Assembly: GCF_036373705.1 (NCBI RefSeq)
Contig: NC_089869.1
Span: 13,961,676 to 14,025,675, forward strand
Direction of reading: 5' to 3'
Source: Amia ocellicauda
Taxonomy: Eukaryota > Chordata > Actinopteri > Amiiformes > Amiidae
DNA length: 64,000 bases
The notes beneath the pieces were generated by a model. That model made no database searches. It saw nothing but the letters and a program-made list of their open reading frames with translations, and was not told where the DNA came from. The position numbers were made by a program, and so were the translations under genes. This document shows, piece by piece, positions 1 through 12,239 of the stretch. How positions within the stretch are numbered: position 1 is the first letter of the stretch; the number at the start of each line of letters is the position of its first letter.

Positions 1-2218
1 GAAGCTAGTTAAGACAAGGAATGTGTGCACGTCACATCTACATTTGGTGTAAACAGCCCACACAAAAGGTCTTTCCCAAGAAGTTCTGGAATCTTTCCGA
101 CTGTGCTGTTTAATAATATGCTCTGAAGTGAAATACACTGAAAAGCCTTTTATCTTTTTTAGTTTTGAAGCTTCAAAATGTTTTCCAGTCAAGACCATCT
201 TTATTACTTGTTACCTTATTATTTGTAATACCATAAATTTGTATATTACACAAAGAATAGAGTCTTGAACTTTGTTTCAAGTGCCAAGTCCAAGTATTTA
301 CCATATGGATCTTGACAAAAAGACTGGTTTTACAAGTTGGAATGTCACATGACAAAGTGTTCTGTAGAACTCCTCAGGACAATTACTAAATTCTTGGAAT
401 GACTGATACCATAACTTGTAACAGCAGAAGTATGATTCCAGGGAACTTATGTTGTTTTAATCTTATTTCTTAACATCATCTAAATACCATCATGTAGATC
501 AATTATGAAAAGCATTTCCATGTTTGAGCGTAAAAACAATCATGTCTGAACCTGTACAATTTTATGCTGTGTAAACGGAATATCACTTCACCATGGTTCC
601 AGCCACAGCCACAAACCTATATTCCAGGTCATATTTATAATTAATAACACTAAAAGTGGTTTAGACACATGACAAAAGGGTACTGTTAAGATATAAAACC
701 TCAGATATTCTTTGCATTCAATGTTTGTATATTTGTAATGAAAATAGCTTGGATGAAATGCATACGAGATACACAGACAGCAAGGCAAATAATCTTTCTA
801 CCCCGATTTGCAACTTGTAAGTATCTGTAAGGAGTATCAGAATATTATTCTAAAAAAATTACAGGTACTCCATTTGCTGTATTTAATGTATTTATACATC
901 GGTTACAAAGTCAGGATAGTGCCAATTCAAGATTTTTGGAGCCAATTTTATGAGGAATCCATATGCACTGGAATTAGAGAAATTATTTCAACAAGTTTAT
1001 GATCAAGGCTGAAAATGCAGTTATTCAAGTTGTAGCACCAAACCAATACTTCAGAGTTTTTATTTTAGTTTACTAAAACCTACAGTTTACTAATGTTTTC
1101 TGGGAATATCTGTAACCACAAGATTTTTCCAAAAAATAAAAACTTTGAATTAACTATTGAATTCAACTATTTTTCAAAGATAATGTCAATCGGCAGACTA
1201 TAATGCAGTTAACAGGTTTGGTTTGTTTATTGTTTTATTAGGTGGCACAATCTTGTTTTATGAAGAGGAAAAAACAAAAACACAGATGTGCCATTTTCCT
1301 CACCCTCTTCCTGTGCGTTAGCATAATGCCTCTGTAGAAGTTGCATGCTTTCTAAATAATGAGCTTGAGTTTTCATAAAACTGCACAAACTACTTTTAAA
1401 TTGTGTTCAGTAAAATCTGGCCAAGAAACCATCATGGTCTGACTTTATTTAAAAGTTACTTCAGATGCTAATCAAATTCTATTGAACAGCAGGTAATGTT
1501 TTTCTGGTTTGTTTCTTATATCAGGTTTCACCCCTACAGGCAGTTTGGCATTTTGTTTTGCCCTATAAATAATATTTGACAACATTACTTAAGCCTTACT
1601 GCATATTGTAACACAAGGGTAAAAATGCAGTTTTCCTTGCATAACACACTAAAAGGCTTCAGTTCCATAGCTGTAAGCTATTACGCCAAAGTAATGAGTC
1701 AATGGCAGGCTGCCATTCGATCAGACTGAGGCACAATAACAGTGAAGGTTGTTTTATGTGCTTCCATGTAGAGTAGCTCAGTTCGAAGTATGGTGATATT
1801 GTTCTGCAAAAATGTGTTTTTAGAAGAAAATTGTGAAGTGTACATTGAATTATAATTGGTTTGGCAATTGCAGTTACTTCAGAGACGCATACCTAGAACT
1901 GTGAGGTTCTCTCTCCTCAATATAGACGCATTTAAATTATTTTTTAAAATCTAAGAAAACAGTTTTCCATTGTGTTTTCATAAAGTAGAATGCTAGAGGG
2001 TAGAGTTTTTTAATTTTTTTTAAATCATTCAAACAAAACAAACCTTAAAAATCTGAATTAAAACGGAGACCTTCCAAAGCATATTACTGATAAAACATGG
2101 CATCTTCAAACAAATTCCTATTTTATAATTCACTTCAGGCTACCGTTATGCACATAATAACCTTTAAGCCTTAAAAACCCTTTCTTGTTCAGTAATTCTA
2201 CACTTAGACCAGCTTTCA
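1..2218. other. ddx21 intron, 5' part of window, no exon seen
   Basis: This AT-rich stretch is downstream of the last ddx21 exon in the window, in gene orientation. I looked for the second helicase domain (the part after the SAT motif) on the minus strand and saw none of it. It is therefore read as intron. No repeat or RNA gene was recognised. Confidence 0.6.
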
Positions 2219-4343
2219 AAGAAATGTAGGGCTGCAACGATTAGTTGACTTATTCAACTTCTATTTCAGCCGTCGAAGTCATTTAGCTACGTTGCCTGTA
2301 TCATAACCATTCTTATTAATATCCTTGATCTGAGCACTTTCACCTAATATCCATGGCCTGTATTCCTGGCTCTGTGTGAGAACAGTTTAAATCCAAACAG
2401 CAGCAGGTTGCAGTAATGCATCACTTGGTTTGTCATCCACCTGTGTGCCTCACTAGAAAAATGTGTGAACCTGCGTGTCGCAGCCAGCCTACCGCACTAA
2501 ACAAAATTCGGGCAAAAGCATCGAAACTGTGGGAGTATTTATAAGAGAGAGAATAACTACGGTGCTTTGTGGACTGTGTGAATCAGAATTATCTTTCCAA
2601 AAGAACACATCCGACGAGCTTGACAAACAAAGTGCATGGTAATTTTCTGAAGCGTTGCTAGTTAGGGCAACTGTGTTAATTGTGAAATTGCAATACTTTC
2701 GTCAGCACATTTACTCTTGCCTCCAATGTAAACTTTTCTCTCATGCTAATGTATGCAAAAGTCTATATCCAAAATTAGACATCGAATTTGACATACCGAA
2801 ACATGCATTTAATCCTACACCTGTCTTCAATCGTGGCGCACGTAGACACAGTTTGCCACATGTAAATAATAACTTAAGTGACTTTTGAATACAAGCACAC
2901 CAGAATTTCCCAGTTAAAATCAACTGGTTTCTCGCCAATGCTTGTGCACCGACAGCTGCAGCATTGAACAAATTAATTGATTTAAGCTGGGAAACTCAGG
3001 TTTACGTGTAAAGTAATTTTTAAGTTATGTGGGATATACATACGTGCACTGCGATGGAAGATGTTGTTAATGTGCACGTTTCAGTTATGTCAAATTCTAC
3101 GTAAAATTTTAGATATAGACTTTTGAAACATATGTAGTGTCTGGGCGCTATGGAAGACAACAGGGCTGAGCATTTAACCACTTCAATACCACCATGATGT
3201 ACGCACACGTCAAATGAAAACCTTCAGTACCACGTAGTTTCAGGTCATTCCCAAAGCCAGTGTTGATACTCTAGAATGTGAATTGAAAGCCGGGGATGTC
3301 GATCATGCCATGTTTTTATCCTAACGCATGTTGTTTAGAGCCTCCATGTATCTGTGAGCATCTAGAAGTCTTCGGTCTATTGTGGCAACCCATTCAACTT
3401 TTACAAGTATATAAATACAGTTTTATATTATTATTGTTTGTTTTATTTTTAGTTGTACTTGTTTAGGGGTAGTTTATCTCGTTTTTTGTATGAGCTATAC
3501 AGTGCTGTGGTGAGATACGTTCAGAAAATAGTGCTGAAAACAAGGCAACCAGATCCATCACAATGCTGCGCAGATCCTTGTAGAGCACTTCTAGCCCATC
3601 CTTCCAAGCTTATTGTATTGAACATTTCAAGACACTGCACAGAGCAAGCCGCTGATGGCACAGGTTTTGATAGACAGAGTTTTAATTGAGAATTACGATT
3701 CATTGTTTACTATAGCATTTGAGTGTATTATCTTCATTTGTGTTTCAGTGTAGTTTATTTTCATGAGTTCCAGTGTATTAGTAGTCAGTGTATTGTTTAA
3801 TACTTTTATTTTCATTTTAGTGTATTGTTTTTATTACAAAAGTTTGTTATTTATTATAAAGTATAAAATAAAAATGCATTTGCATTGTTTTCTTTGTTCA
3901 AACATAAGAAAATCTTTACTTATCTCTTTACTGAACATGAATATTTAGTACACAGGAGCATAAAGGGGTAATGAAAAACAATGTGGTAATTTATTTTGTA
4001 TTTAATTCATCATACATTTACATTTTAAAGCAATTTCAGGCATTAAATCATTATCATTATTTTCAAAATGTGGTACCTGGGAAGGGTTTTTGTTTTTTCA
4101 TCTGGAGTTGAAGTGGTTAAGTGTAATGTAAAATTTCTTGTCCTCCTCAGGGCAAGCCCCTGCTGCAAGTTTCTTTCCCCCCCAGTAATCAGAGCCCTAT
4201 ATTTACAGAGTTTGGCAAAGTCAAGAATAGGATGCCATGTTGACACCAGGACTCCATAAGAATCGCGATTATTCAAATCTATCGTTTTATGCCTAGAATA
4301 ATCGATCATCATAATACTCGATAGCTGCAGCCCTAAAGAAATG
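2219..4343. mobile_element. hAT-like non-autonomous DNA transposon with 8-bp target duplication
   Basis: The element runs from 2227 to 4335. It begins tagggctgca and ends tgcagcccta, a 10-base terminal inverted repeat that degrades further inward. It is flanked by a perfect 8-base direct repeat, aagaaatg, at 2219-2226 and 4336-4343. An 8-base target duplication is the signature of the hAT superfamily. No transposase reading frame is visible. Without the nested insertion at 3178-4116 the element is about 1.17 kb, and its middle is a long imperfect palindrome. It lies in an intron of ddx21 and touches no exon. Superfamily assignment is firm; the exact family was not determined. Confidence 0.85.
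3174..4120. mobile_element. piggyBac-like MITE nested in the hAT element
   Basis: A 939-base insert (3178-4116) is bounded by TTAA on both sides (3174-3177 and 4117-4120). Its ends are ccacttcaataccacca and, reverse-complemented, ccacttcaactccagat, so about 12 of the first 14 bases are shared. TTAA target sites with short terminal repeats starting CC are characteristic of the piggyBac superfamily. No transposase frame is seen. It sits wholly inside the hAT-like element, so it inserted later. Confidence 0.7.
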
Positions 4344-4430
4344 GGAAAGTTCTTTGGGATAAAACCAGAGAGCTCCCAGTATTTAGTGCACACACAGGTG
4401 GGGTTTGCCAGCACATGTGGAGATACTTAC

Positions 4431-7400
4431 TTCTACAGTGGTGGCAGTCTTCTGGGTCTTTTTACCAATGAGATCAACGTGCTCATAGCCGGGTCTCATG
4501 TACTTCTTGGCCACATCGTATACCCAATGAGGACACGTGGCAGAAAAAAGCAGAGTCTGTGGGTTGCTTTCTGAATCTGAGAAAAAACAATCCTGCATCA
4601 GTGCTGAAGGGCATAAAATTTGCAGTTGAGTATAGACACTGCCATCAGGCTTTTAAAATAGACAGAATCCCAACAGGGATTTAAAACAAATTAACAACTT
4701 CTTACAAAATAACACTCTTAGCAACACATAATATAAGGCTTCTTGAACCTGCCCAAGAGTTTCATGAATGTAATTTGAGCTACCACAGACAAAGATGCTC
4801 AGGTATATAAATGAATCTCTAAAAACTTTCAATATATAAATCTTAATTACCTTTTTTGTAGGCAGTGCCCAGAATCTCCTCTACCTGCTCTGCAAAGCCC
4901 ATGTCCAACATCTGGTCTACTTCATCCAGGATCACATGCTTCAGCTGGGACAGGTCCAGCTTGTGATTTTGGAGATGGTCTTTAATTCGGCCCGGGGTTC
5001 CCACCAGGATATCAATGCCATTGCGAATGCTATCAACTATTGAAAAAGATAAAGAAAATCAGTTTAGCTAGAGAACGAGAACTAAACTTTCAAAGGATCT
5101 TCGTGATCAGTAAATATATATTCCCATTACTGAGAGTGACTTAACCACAAACAAAACCCTATGCAGATACTTTGTCACTATGACCATAAAATAGATCCCC
5201 TCTTTGGCACAACCAAGAGGTCTTTCTATGGTGTTAAGCATTAGTAAACTGCTATGAGAATATCAAGCCATATACAAACCTGACAAAATCAGACTGGATT
5301 GAAACTGAATTGGCAAAAGAAAAAATTAAACTGGAGGACATGTATCAATTTGTTTTCAATGGAAGAAAAAAACGAAACAAAACGAACTCACATTGGGCAT
5401 TGTAAGCACTGCCTCCATAGAAACAAGCGACTGAAAGTCTCTTTGTGACATCTTTGAAATCTCTGGCAACTTGAATAGCTAGCTCTCTTGTTGGGGCAAG
5501 AGCCAGCACCTAGGAGAAAGGTGGGGGGACAAAAGTGATGAATGCACAAGAACTGAGGGTAATGCGTCTCTAACCAGATTAAGATCTTATTTTGATTTTT
5601 AGACGCATCTCCCTTCCAGTCTGGGTTCATGTACACAATATTTTTACATTTTTGATCACGGCTTCTTTATTCATAATCCTTATTTTTCTGATACATACAA
5701 TTTCAACTGCATGGGTAGTGCAGCTGATATCAAGAATTGAAGAAAATAGAGGATTTGCACTTTTAAGCATGTTTTTCCTGCGGTTTAATGTGTCCTGGCC
5801 TATTGTATTGTGCACAGGCTTTTCAGGCATTTCCATGAAAATTCTGGTACTGAATCACTCCAGACCATTACACAAAAAGTTCAAGACATGAAATATGTAA
5901 CAAGAAAATTCTAACAAGATATTTAGTATAATCTTGTCTTTAGAACACATTCTGCAAGTGTAAGCCACAAACTCCTCAACCCACAGCACCCGGGTATGGG
6001 GCCTGCTCACATTCATTTACCTTTGGCGGTCTTCCTCTCCTGCGTTCTTCCTGGGATGACTGGAGTTTCTCAATGAGAGGGAGGGCAAACGATAAGGTTT
6101 TTCCCGTGCCGGTCCTGGCCTGCCCAACCACATCTTTTCCATCATATATAGAGTTGAAGGTTTTCACTTGGATGTCAAACAAGTATGTCACTCCTTTTGC
6201 TACATGAGAGAGTTAGGTAGGAAGTTTAAGGAGACTGATTGGATGTTTTGATCATTCATATATCACTTTCATACAAAAACACCTGTTTAGCCATCTCAGA
6301 GACTTTTAAAATTCTGTAAAACACCCACTGAAAGCACAAATTGCACAATGCATGCCAGTATAATGCCACAATGAAAAGGCATCTATTTTTTGTGTACACG
6401 CCAACCAGTATTAGTTGAAAATACTAAACCATTTTAAAATCTTTGATGTAGATTTTGGATAGTGAATAAATGTACTGTACTCATTATTTACTTGATTTAT
6501 CAATCTATTTCCAAATTTTAATATATAAATAGGCTTTTCATAAGTCATAACTCCTTCACATAGCCAAAGATATAACACAAATGCAATGTTTAATCTTTTT
6601 AGTCAATAAATCACTCATTGCAAAGCAAACAATATCATGGAGCCTCCTCCTAAAGAAAAATATGCGTCTGCTTTTGCTTGCTCTCCGGTTTCAGTTATAT
6701 TGTACAATGAATGTAACGAGCCAAGGACCAGATAAAATCTAAAATATGACCCAACTGCTGACAGAAAAATACAAACATATACTTGAAAGCAGTTAAAATC
6801 ATAAAAGCATTTGATAAATTAATCTAAGTGTCCAATTGCAGGAACTCCAGGCAAAATGCATGTTGGATCATGCAAACTTAACTGCATAATAGTTCTACAA
6901 TATTTGCAAAAGAGCCCATAGTCCTGAATCGCAATTAATTCCTTGTTCTGTGTTACATTCATATATCCTTGTAAATGTAACCATGTTAACAGTTTTAAGA
7001 AAACACATGCATGCCGTCATGCCAAATGTTACTGCTCTATGCTTTTGCTTTCTCCCTAAACAATTCATGTTTTCAAAAATCAATACGCATTGTAACTTAA
7101 TTTCGCTCAATGATAATTTACAGAACGTGTCAAAAGTACACATCAGCATTATAAATATACAACTGTCATCATTTTCTTTTTAAGTTTCTTATTGAATATT
7201 AACATTTTAACGCCCTGTGGTTTTAGATAAATACGAATCTGACAAAGACACATGCAATGAAGCAATGTAAATAAAGTTTACGATCTGACAGTGCAGAAAG
7301 GGAAGAAAATGTACGTCAGGGCATTAACAGTTGAAAATGGTTTTAACAAAATACACTACAAATGCCTCTTTTACATAGTATGCAGATCTATTTTCATGTT

Positions 7401-9038
7401 TATTACCTTCAAGCAGTTTAATGGTCTCTTTGGAGATTCGGAAATTAGAGAAGGCGCCTTCTTTTTGCTCTGGAGTCAATTCCTAAACAAACACAGGAAG
7501 AGGTTAATATGATTTAGGAACATAGGCTAAACATTATGCAGTGTTCTGATAAGTTACACGGTAGTTAGTGAATGTCAAAATTGAAATTTACAGAAAACAA
7601 ACCTTAATGTTGCATTATGCAAAGCAAAAGATTGTAAAAACTACATAAAGCAAGCAAACCTTTATTCATATGGAATATTTTAACAAGAAAGAGACAGACA
7701 GACATTCTGCCTCTATAATAACTAGAAATGCATCCAAGAGGTTTTTCATTAGTCTGATCAGATTCTAAAAAACGTGGATGGAAAGTACTGCACACACACA
7801 AATAGCTGACTGACATAGTTAATTCAAGAACTTGCTGCCACCTTCTGTCCAAACTACACACTGCAAACCACTGCAAGAGAATATGCACATCTGGACTGTT
7901 AGTAGGATTGTATCATACCACTTCTTTGTCACTGTCGCTGTCCAGTTCTTCACTGGAATGAGATGGCATGTCCACTGGTGGTTTTCCATTAACTGAGGAG
8001 ATGGCGGGCAGCTTTGACGTTTCTGGTTCCGAGTTTCCATTGGCATTTGGCTGGACTTGCTCCTTCTCCTTCTTCTTTTTCTTCTTCTTCGTCTGTTGAT
8101 AGAGGTTAACAAATCAGAACAATGACAAAGTGACCATTTGGGGATCCCCACTTATTATTACATTTGAAGTGACTGACCTTCCCAAATGTCACTTCTTAAA
8201 AAATCACCTTCATTATTTGCTTGGGGGAGGGAGCAGGCATGCCCATTTTAGCATGGTACAGGGCATCCCAGTCAGTCAAAACAAATAAAGCAAGATTACC
8301 AAGAGACACTTATTCTGAGGGTATAATTCACTTTAAAGCAAACAGACCGATGCAGACCCGCTGCTCTTACCTTGGGCTCGGTTTCCTGGTCCGAGGTGTT
8401 GGATTCTTCACTGGAATGAGATGGTGTGGTCGCTTTGGGGGTCCCATTGACCTGCTTGGACTTCCTTTTCTTTCCAGAGTCTCCATTCAGGGTGTCCTCT
8501 TTCTTTTTCTTTTTGGGAGTTGGTGGACTGAACTCATCGGGTTGCTCTTCAATAATTGCCTTGTTTTTCTTGTTTTTTCCCTCTTTGGATTTTTCTTTCT
8601 TCTGTTTCTATGAAGTGGAATACATATTAGCCGTCAGTATTCGTTTATGATATCTGCATGGGAGCTCAAATCATTTTCCGTTTTCTACATATGCGTTACA
8701 ATCATGTAGGCTGCATTTTACCAATATACCATGTAGGTGCGTTTCTATAGCCTGACAATCTATTAACTCACATTAATATACATTTACTAATGTCACGACT
8801 GACGATGTAACCAGCAATAAATAATTGTTCCGATAAAAAAAGTACTTGTTAAAATGTCATACACGTGTACAGCTGCATGTGCTCGGCGTCCATGTTGCTC
8901 CGGCTTTGTTTATGTTGCATTTCCATGAGGCGCTTAATCAACAAAACATACCTTGAGTAACTTCCTCTCCTCCTTGCTTATTTCCACCTCGTTTTCCATC
9001 TCGATATCTTCAGTTACTTCGAGAAGTTTTCCTGGCAT
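4431..9038 (-). CDS. DEAD-box RNA helicase DDX21 (nucleolar RNA helicase 2), N-terminal half
   Basis: Predicted ATP-dependent RNA helicase of the nucleolus, acting in rRNA transcription and processing. Coding exons (minus): 9038-8952, 8607-8371, 8092-7919, 7482-7407, 6199-6021, 5509-5392, 5036-4851, 4576-4431. These join in phase to 401 residues; the second RecA domain lies beyond base 1 (the human protein is about 783 aa). The start MPGKL matches the family start. Residues 30-166 are lysine-rich and acidic, with a duplicated PSHSSEE segment. Helicase motifs: Q motif near Q202, ARTGTGKT 219-226 (motif I), PTRELA 257-262 (Ia), TPGR 304-307 (Ib), DEVD 328-331 (II), SAT 364-366 (III). The DEVD box and the CPHWV and DLIGKKTQK segments fit DDX21/DDX50; CPHWV and DLIGKK favour DDX21. 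An upstream in-frame ATG at 9131 is less likely because family members begin MPGK. Confidence 0.93.
8862..8867. promoter_or_regulatory. canonical E-box CACGTG in ddx21 intron 1
   Basis: A perfect CACGTG lies about 170 bases inside the gene from the start codon. Such E-boxes are bound by MYC/MAX and USF. DDX21 is known as a growth-regulated ribosome-biogenesis gene, so a MYC link is plausible but not shown by the sequence. Confidence 0.35.
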
Positions 9039-9200
9039 TTTCCCCGATAAGTTCTTCCCAAAGACGGAGATGACTCGCCGTCTCGGACACAAAATTAAAA
9101 AGGAAGGAGCGTCGCCACTCACTGCCTGCACATCCGCTAGAACGACGGAAAGTCAGATGAGTCAAAAAGCGCGCCGTTTATGTGCAAAACCGTGAAATAC
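9039..9200 (-). promoter_or_regulatory. probable ddx21 5' UTR and core promoter
   Basis: This is the CpG-richer stretch directly upstream of the MPGK start. It includes a pyrimidine tract on the minus strand around 9100-9112, an AP-1-like TGAGTCA at 9158-9164 and a gcgcgcc block near 9170. No TATA box is evident, as expected for a housekeeping gene. The exact transcription start cannot be read. Confidence 0.45.
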
Positions 9201-9940
9201 CCAGTCGTTGCATAGCGCATTGTTCAAAAGTCAGTTTTTCAAAAGTCAAATTGAAGCACTTTCAAGGTGCATTGTCAAAACTTTTCCAGCACCTCGTAGC
9301 TTTGGTAAACTAAACTTTCTCATCTAAAATAAACACTTTTCTGCACTGAACTAAGCACTTAAAATTGTAATTTAACCACACTAGATTAGATGTTATTGTG
9401 CTGTAACACCCAACACAGTCAAAATAAGTAAATCCCAGTACACAGTTACTTCAGTTTCAATGAAAGCCTTAGTGACTTGTTTTAAACATGCACACATTAA
9501 AAAAATGTACTCCCACGTACATTCAACGTGCAAATGTAAAGAAATGCATAACGTTTTAATCTCTTTACTGTTAATCCATGTATATTCAATATGCTCACTT
9601 GTTACTGTCAAAACATCATGTTTATTCTAATCAAAACAACAAAGTGTAAGTTCCTATAACCTTAGCCTAATATAAAGTCTTTAAGTTATGGAATCTCCCT
9701 CAGCTATCAATACGTTTGCATTAGTATCTGCTGGTCTTTGCAATTTTTTAAGTAATTAGACATTATAATAATAGAATATGAATACAAAACCATCAACATG
9801 TCCACATACTAGCAAATAATTGAGTGAAAAATAAAGATGTAATTTCCACCATTCAAGGACTTCTCAAATTATCAGATTACAGTGAGCATAAAGTCTAATA
9901 TAAATGCCACAGCACTTCTTATTTATTTTTATTATGATTA
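9201..9940. other. intergenic DNA, nothing recognised
   Basis: AT-rich sequence between the ddx21 promoter and the next repeat. Small open frames here have no family resemblance and no splice context. Confidence 0.5.
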
Positions 9941-9944
9941 TTTT

Positions 9945-10412
9945 TTAGCAGACGGCCTTGTCCAGGGCGACTTACAAAACACAAGAGCACTACAAAGTGC
10001 AATAATACAGTGCAATTCAAGCCATAATACATTTTACACATGTGTAGACAAGATATACAGTAAACAATATATAAGGTCTTACATCCTAGATTGTAAAAGC
10101 TGAGAAGTGCAGACAAAGATGTTAAGTCAAAATTAAGAGCTAAGGGAGAGGGAGCATAGGGGAAAGCATTGTATACTCTTGCCCTTGCATTACTAGCACT
10201 TGTATTGTTTATTTTGAGTTCCCCTATGATCCCTCTCCCTCAGCTCTTAACTTCGACATAACATCTTGTCTGCACTTGTGTAAATTCTGAATTTGTAAAA
10301 TGTATTATGCCTTGAATTGCACTGTATTATTGCACTTTGTATTGCTCTTATATTTTGTAAGTTGCCCTGGACAAGGGCGTCTGCTAATAAATAAATAAAT
10401 AATAAGTACTGC
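9945..10412. repeat. inverted pair of LINE2/SINE-type fragments (foldback)
   Basis: The left arm (about 9945-10165) starts gcagacggccttgtccaggg and the right arm (about 10200-10412) ends with its reverse complement ccctggacaagggcgtctgc followed by (taaa)n-like sequence. The arms match through most of their length, including the blocks agtgcaataatacagtgcaa and gggagagggagcatagggga. The left arm carries roughly 50 extra bases near 10055-10105. The end motif is the common 3' tail of fish LINE2 elements and their SINEs. Head-to-head insertion of two copies is the simplest origin. Confidence 0.75.
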
Positions 10413-10564
10413 TGCATTTATATTAATTGAAGCTCATCTTAACTATCCACACTTCCAGATCCAAAGTTGTGGCTAGGCTTATTCATTGTAGGATTAACTC
10501 AAACAGCTCTGTGCTGCACCAAAGATTAATCAATAAATCTCTCGGTCTTCCTCTTCCCCCAGCT

Positions 10565-11372
10565 GTCAAAATGCTGTACTTACTTACTTATTTACTTACT
10601 CTCCTGACTTTCCTGTACTTACTTTACTTACACACTGTACTTACTGTACATACTACACATACTGTACTTGACATACTTACTTAACATACTTTCCTTACTT
10701 TGCTTACTTACTCTACATATGTTACACATTGTACTTATTTACCAAACTGTACTTACTGTACTTCACATACTTATGATACTTATTTAATATACTGTACTTT
10801 CTGTACTTAACATACTTTCCTTACTTTACTTACTTTGCATACTGTACTTACTGTATTTTAATACTTACTGTACTTATTTAATATACTGTATTTACTTATT
10901 TCACATACTGTACTTAACATACTAAACTTATTTTCCATACTGTACTTCCTGTACTTAACATACTTTCCATACTGTACTTACTTTCCTTACTTTACATACT
11001 ACTTACTTTCCTTACTGTTCTTACTTTACATACTTACTGTACTTTGCAAACTGTACTTGCTTTACATACTTTCCTTACCGTACTTTCCTTAATTTACATA
11101 CTATACTTACTTTGATACCATACTTACTGTACTTACTTACTGTACTTACTTTACACACTGTACTTTACATACTTTCCTTACTATACATACTTTCCTTACT
11201 TACTGTACATACATTCCTTACTTTACATCATTTCCTTACTGTACTTCCTTATTTAACATACTTTACTTACTTTTTAGTTTCCTTACTATACTTACTTTCC
11301 TTTCCTTACTGTACTACTTCACATACTTTCCTTACTTTACATACTTTCCACTCACTCACTCACTAACTCACT
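10565..11372 (+). repeat. degenerate simple-sequence array (tactgtacttacttt type)
   Basis: About 800 bases made almost entirely of shuffled short words such as tactgtac, ttacttac, tttccttac and catactg. On the plus strand G is nearly absent except in ctgtac. It ends in a short cactcact run (11349-11372). No fixed unit length is obvious, so it looks like an old decayed tetra- or pentanucleotide array. The Leu/Tyr/Thr-rich open frames across it are by-products of composition. Confidence 0.85.
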
Positions 11373-12066
11373 CACCTGGTATCAGTTACTGTAGTCTGTA
11401 GTCCTGCCTTCTCTGTCTCTCTCTATATATAGTTAATTCAATATCAAAATAATTTGTGTAATTAAGCTGATTTTCACCGTCTGTGACATTTTTACTTTTT
11501 AATAAAAATAAAAATAAAGTAAATGAGGCCTCGTTTCAGTCTTTATTCGTGTTGGGTCCTTTAAACCTGTCGATGATCCAGAGTAAATGAAGTTGAACAT
11601 CTCATAGACGTGGTAGGTTACAAGTAGATACATTCTTGCTACCTAAGTGGGGGAATAAATGAAACAATTGTTAAAATGACCAATTGTTCAAATTAAAAGT
11701 AACGGTTTAAACGTTGTCATCTGTAGTATAAGCGATCATTTCCCAGTGTATTACCCACCTTCTGCAGGTCAGATCACTGTGGGCTTCAATGTGTACGTGG
11801 CTGGCGGAGTACCCTGCGCACTCAAAACCGATATCTGTGAACACGTTTCCCCTTTGAAATCAAAGTAAACAATGCACTGAACAAATACTGATCCAATACA
11901 GGGACACTGCGTGCTGGATCACACAAGTGCAAAAAAAAGATAACAGACCAGACATGTTCAGGACATTGTGTTTTAATACATTTATATCTAAATGTTCAGC
12001 AGTGCGACTGCTTCATTAATTTATTAAGTATTGTTTAAGGCTGTTAACTGTGATATACAAAGTGGG

Positions 12067-12067
<1 letters not shown>

Positions 12068-12108
<41 letters not shown>

Positions 12109-12109
12109 C
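12068..12109. repeat. (ATT)n microsatellite
   Basis: Fourteen uninterrupted ATT units just upstream of the promoter candidate of the BTB-zinc finger gene. Confidence 0.95.
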
Positions 12110-12239
12110 AAAATCAACATAAGGAGTTTCATTTTTACTTATTTGTTTAATTGATTCAATGATCGTCTATGTATTTATGTACTTCTATTTGTATATATGT
12201 ATTTATTCTCGCACAGTAACTGTTACACTACAGCCCGGG

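Noticed and set aside
4431..9038. Calling the helicase DDX50
   Set aside because: CPHWV and DLIGKKTQK match DDX21 better than my recollection of DDX50, although an unduplicated ancestor-like gene cannot be excluded.
9039..9131. Upstream in-frame ATG extending DDX21 by 31 residues
   Set aside because: DDX21 and DDX50 proteins begin MPGK, which matches the ATG at 9038; the upstream part resembles no family sequence.
10427..11366. Leu/Tyr/Thr-rich open frames as a membrane protein
   Set aside because: They follow from the simple-sequence composition of the array and have no splice or promoter context.
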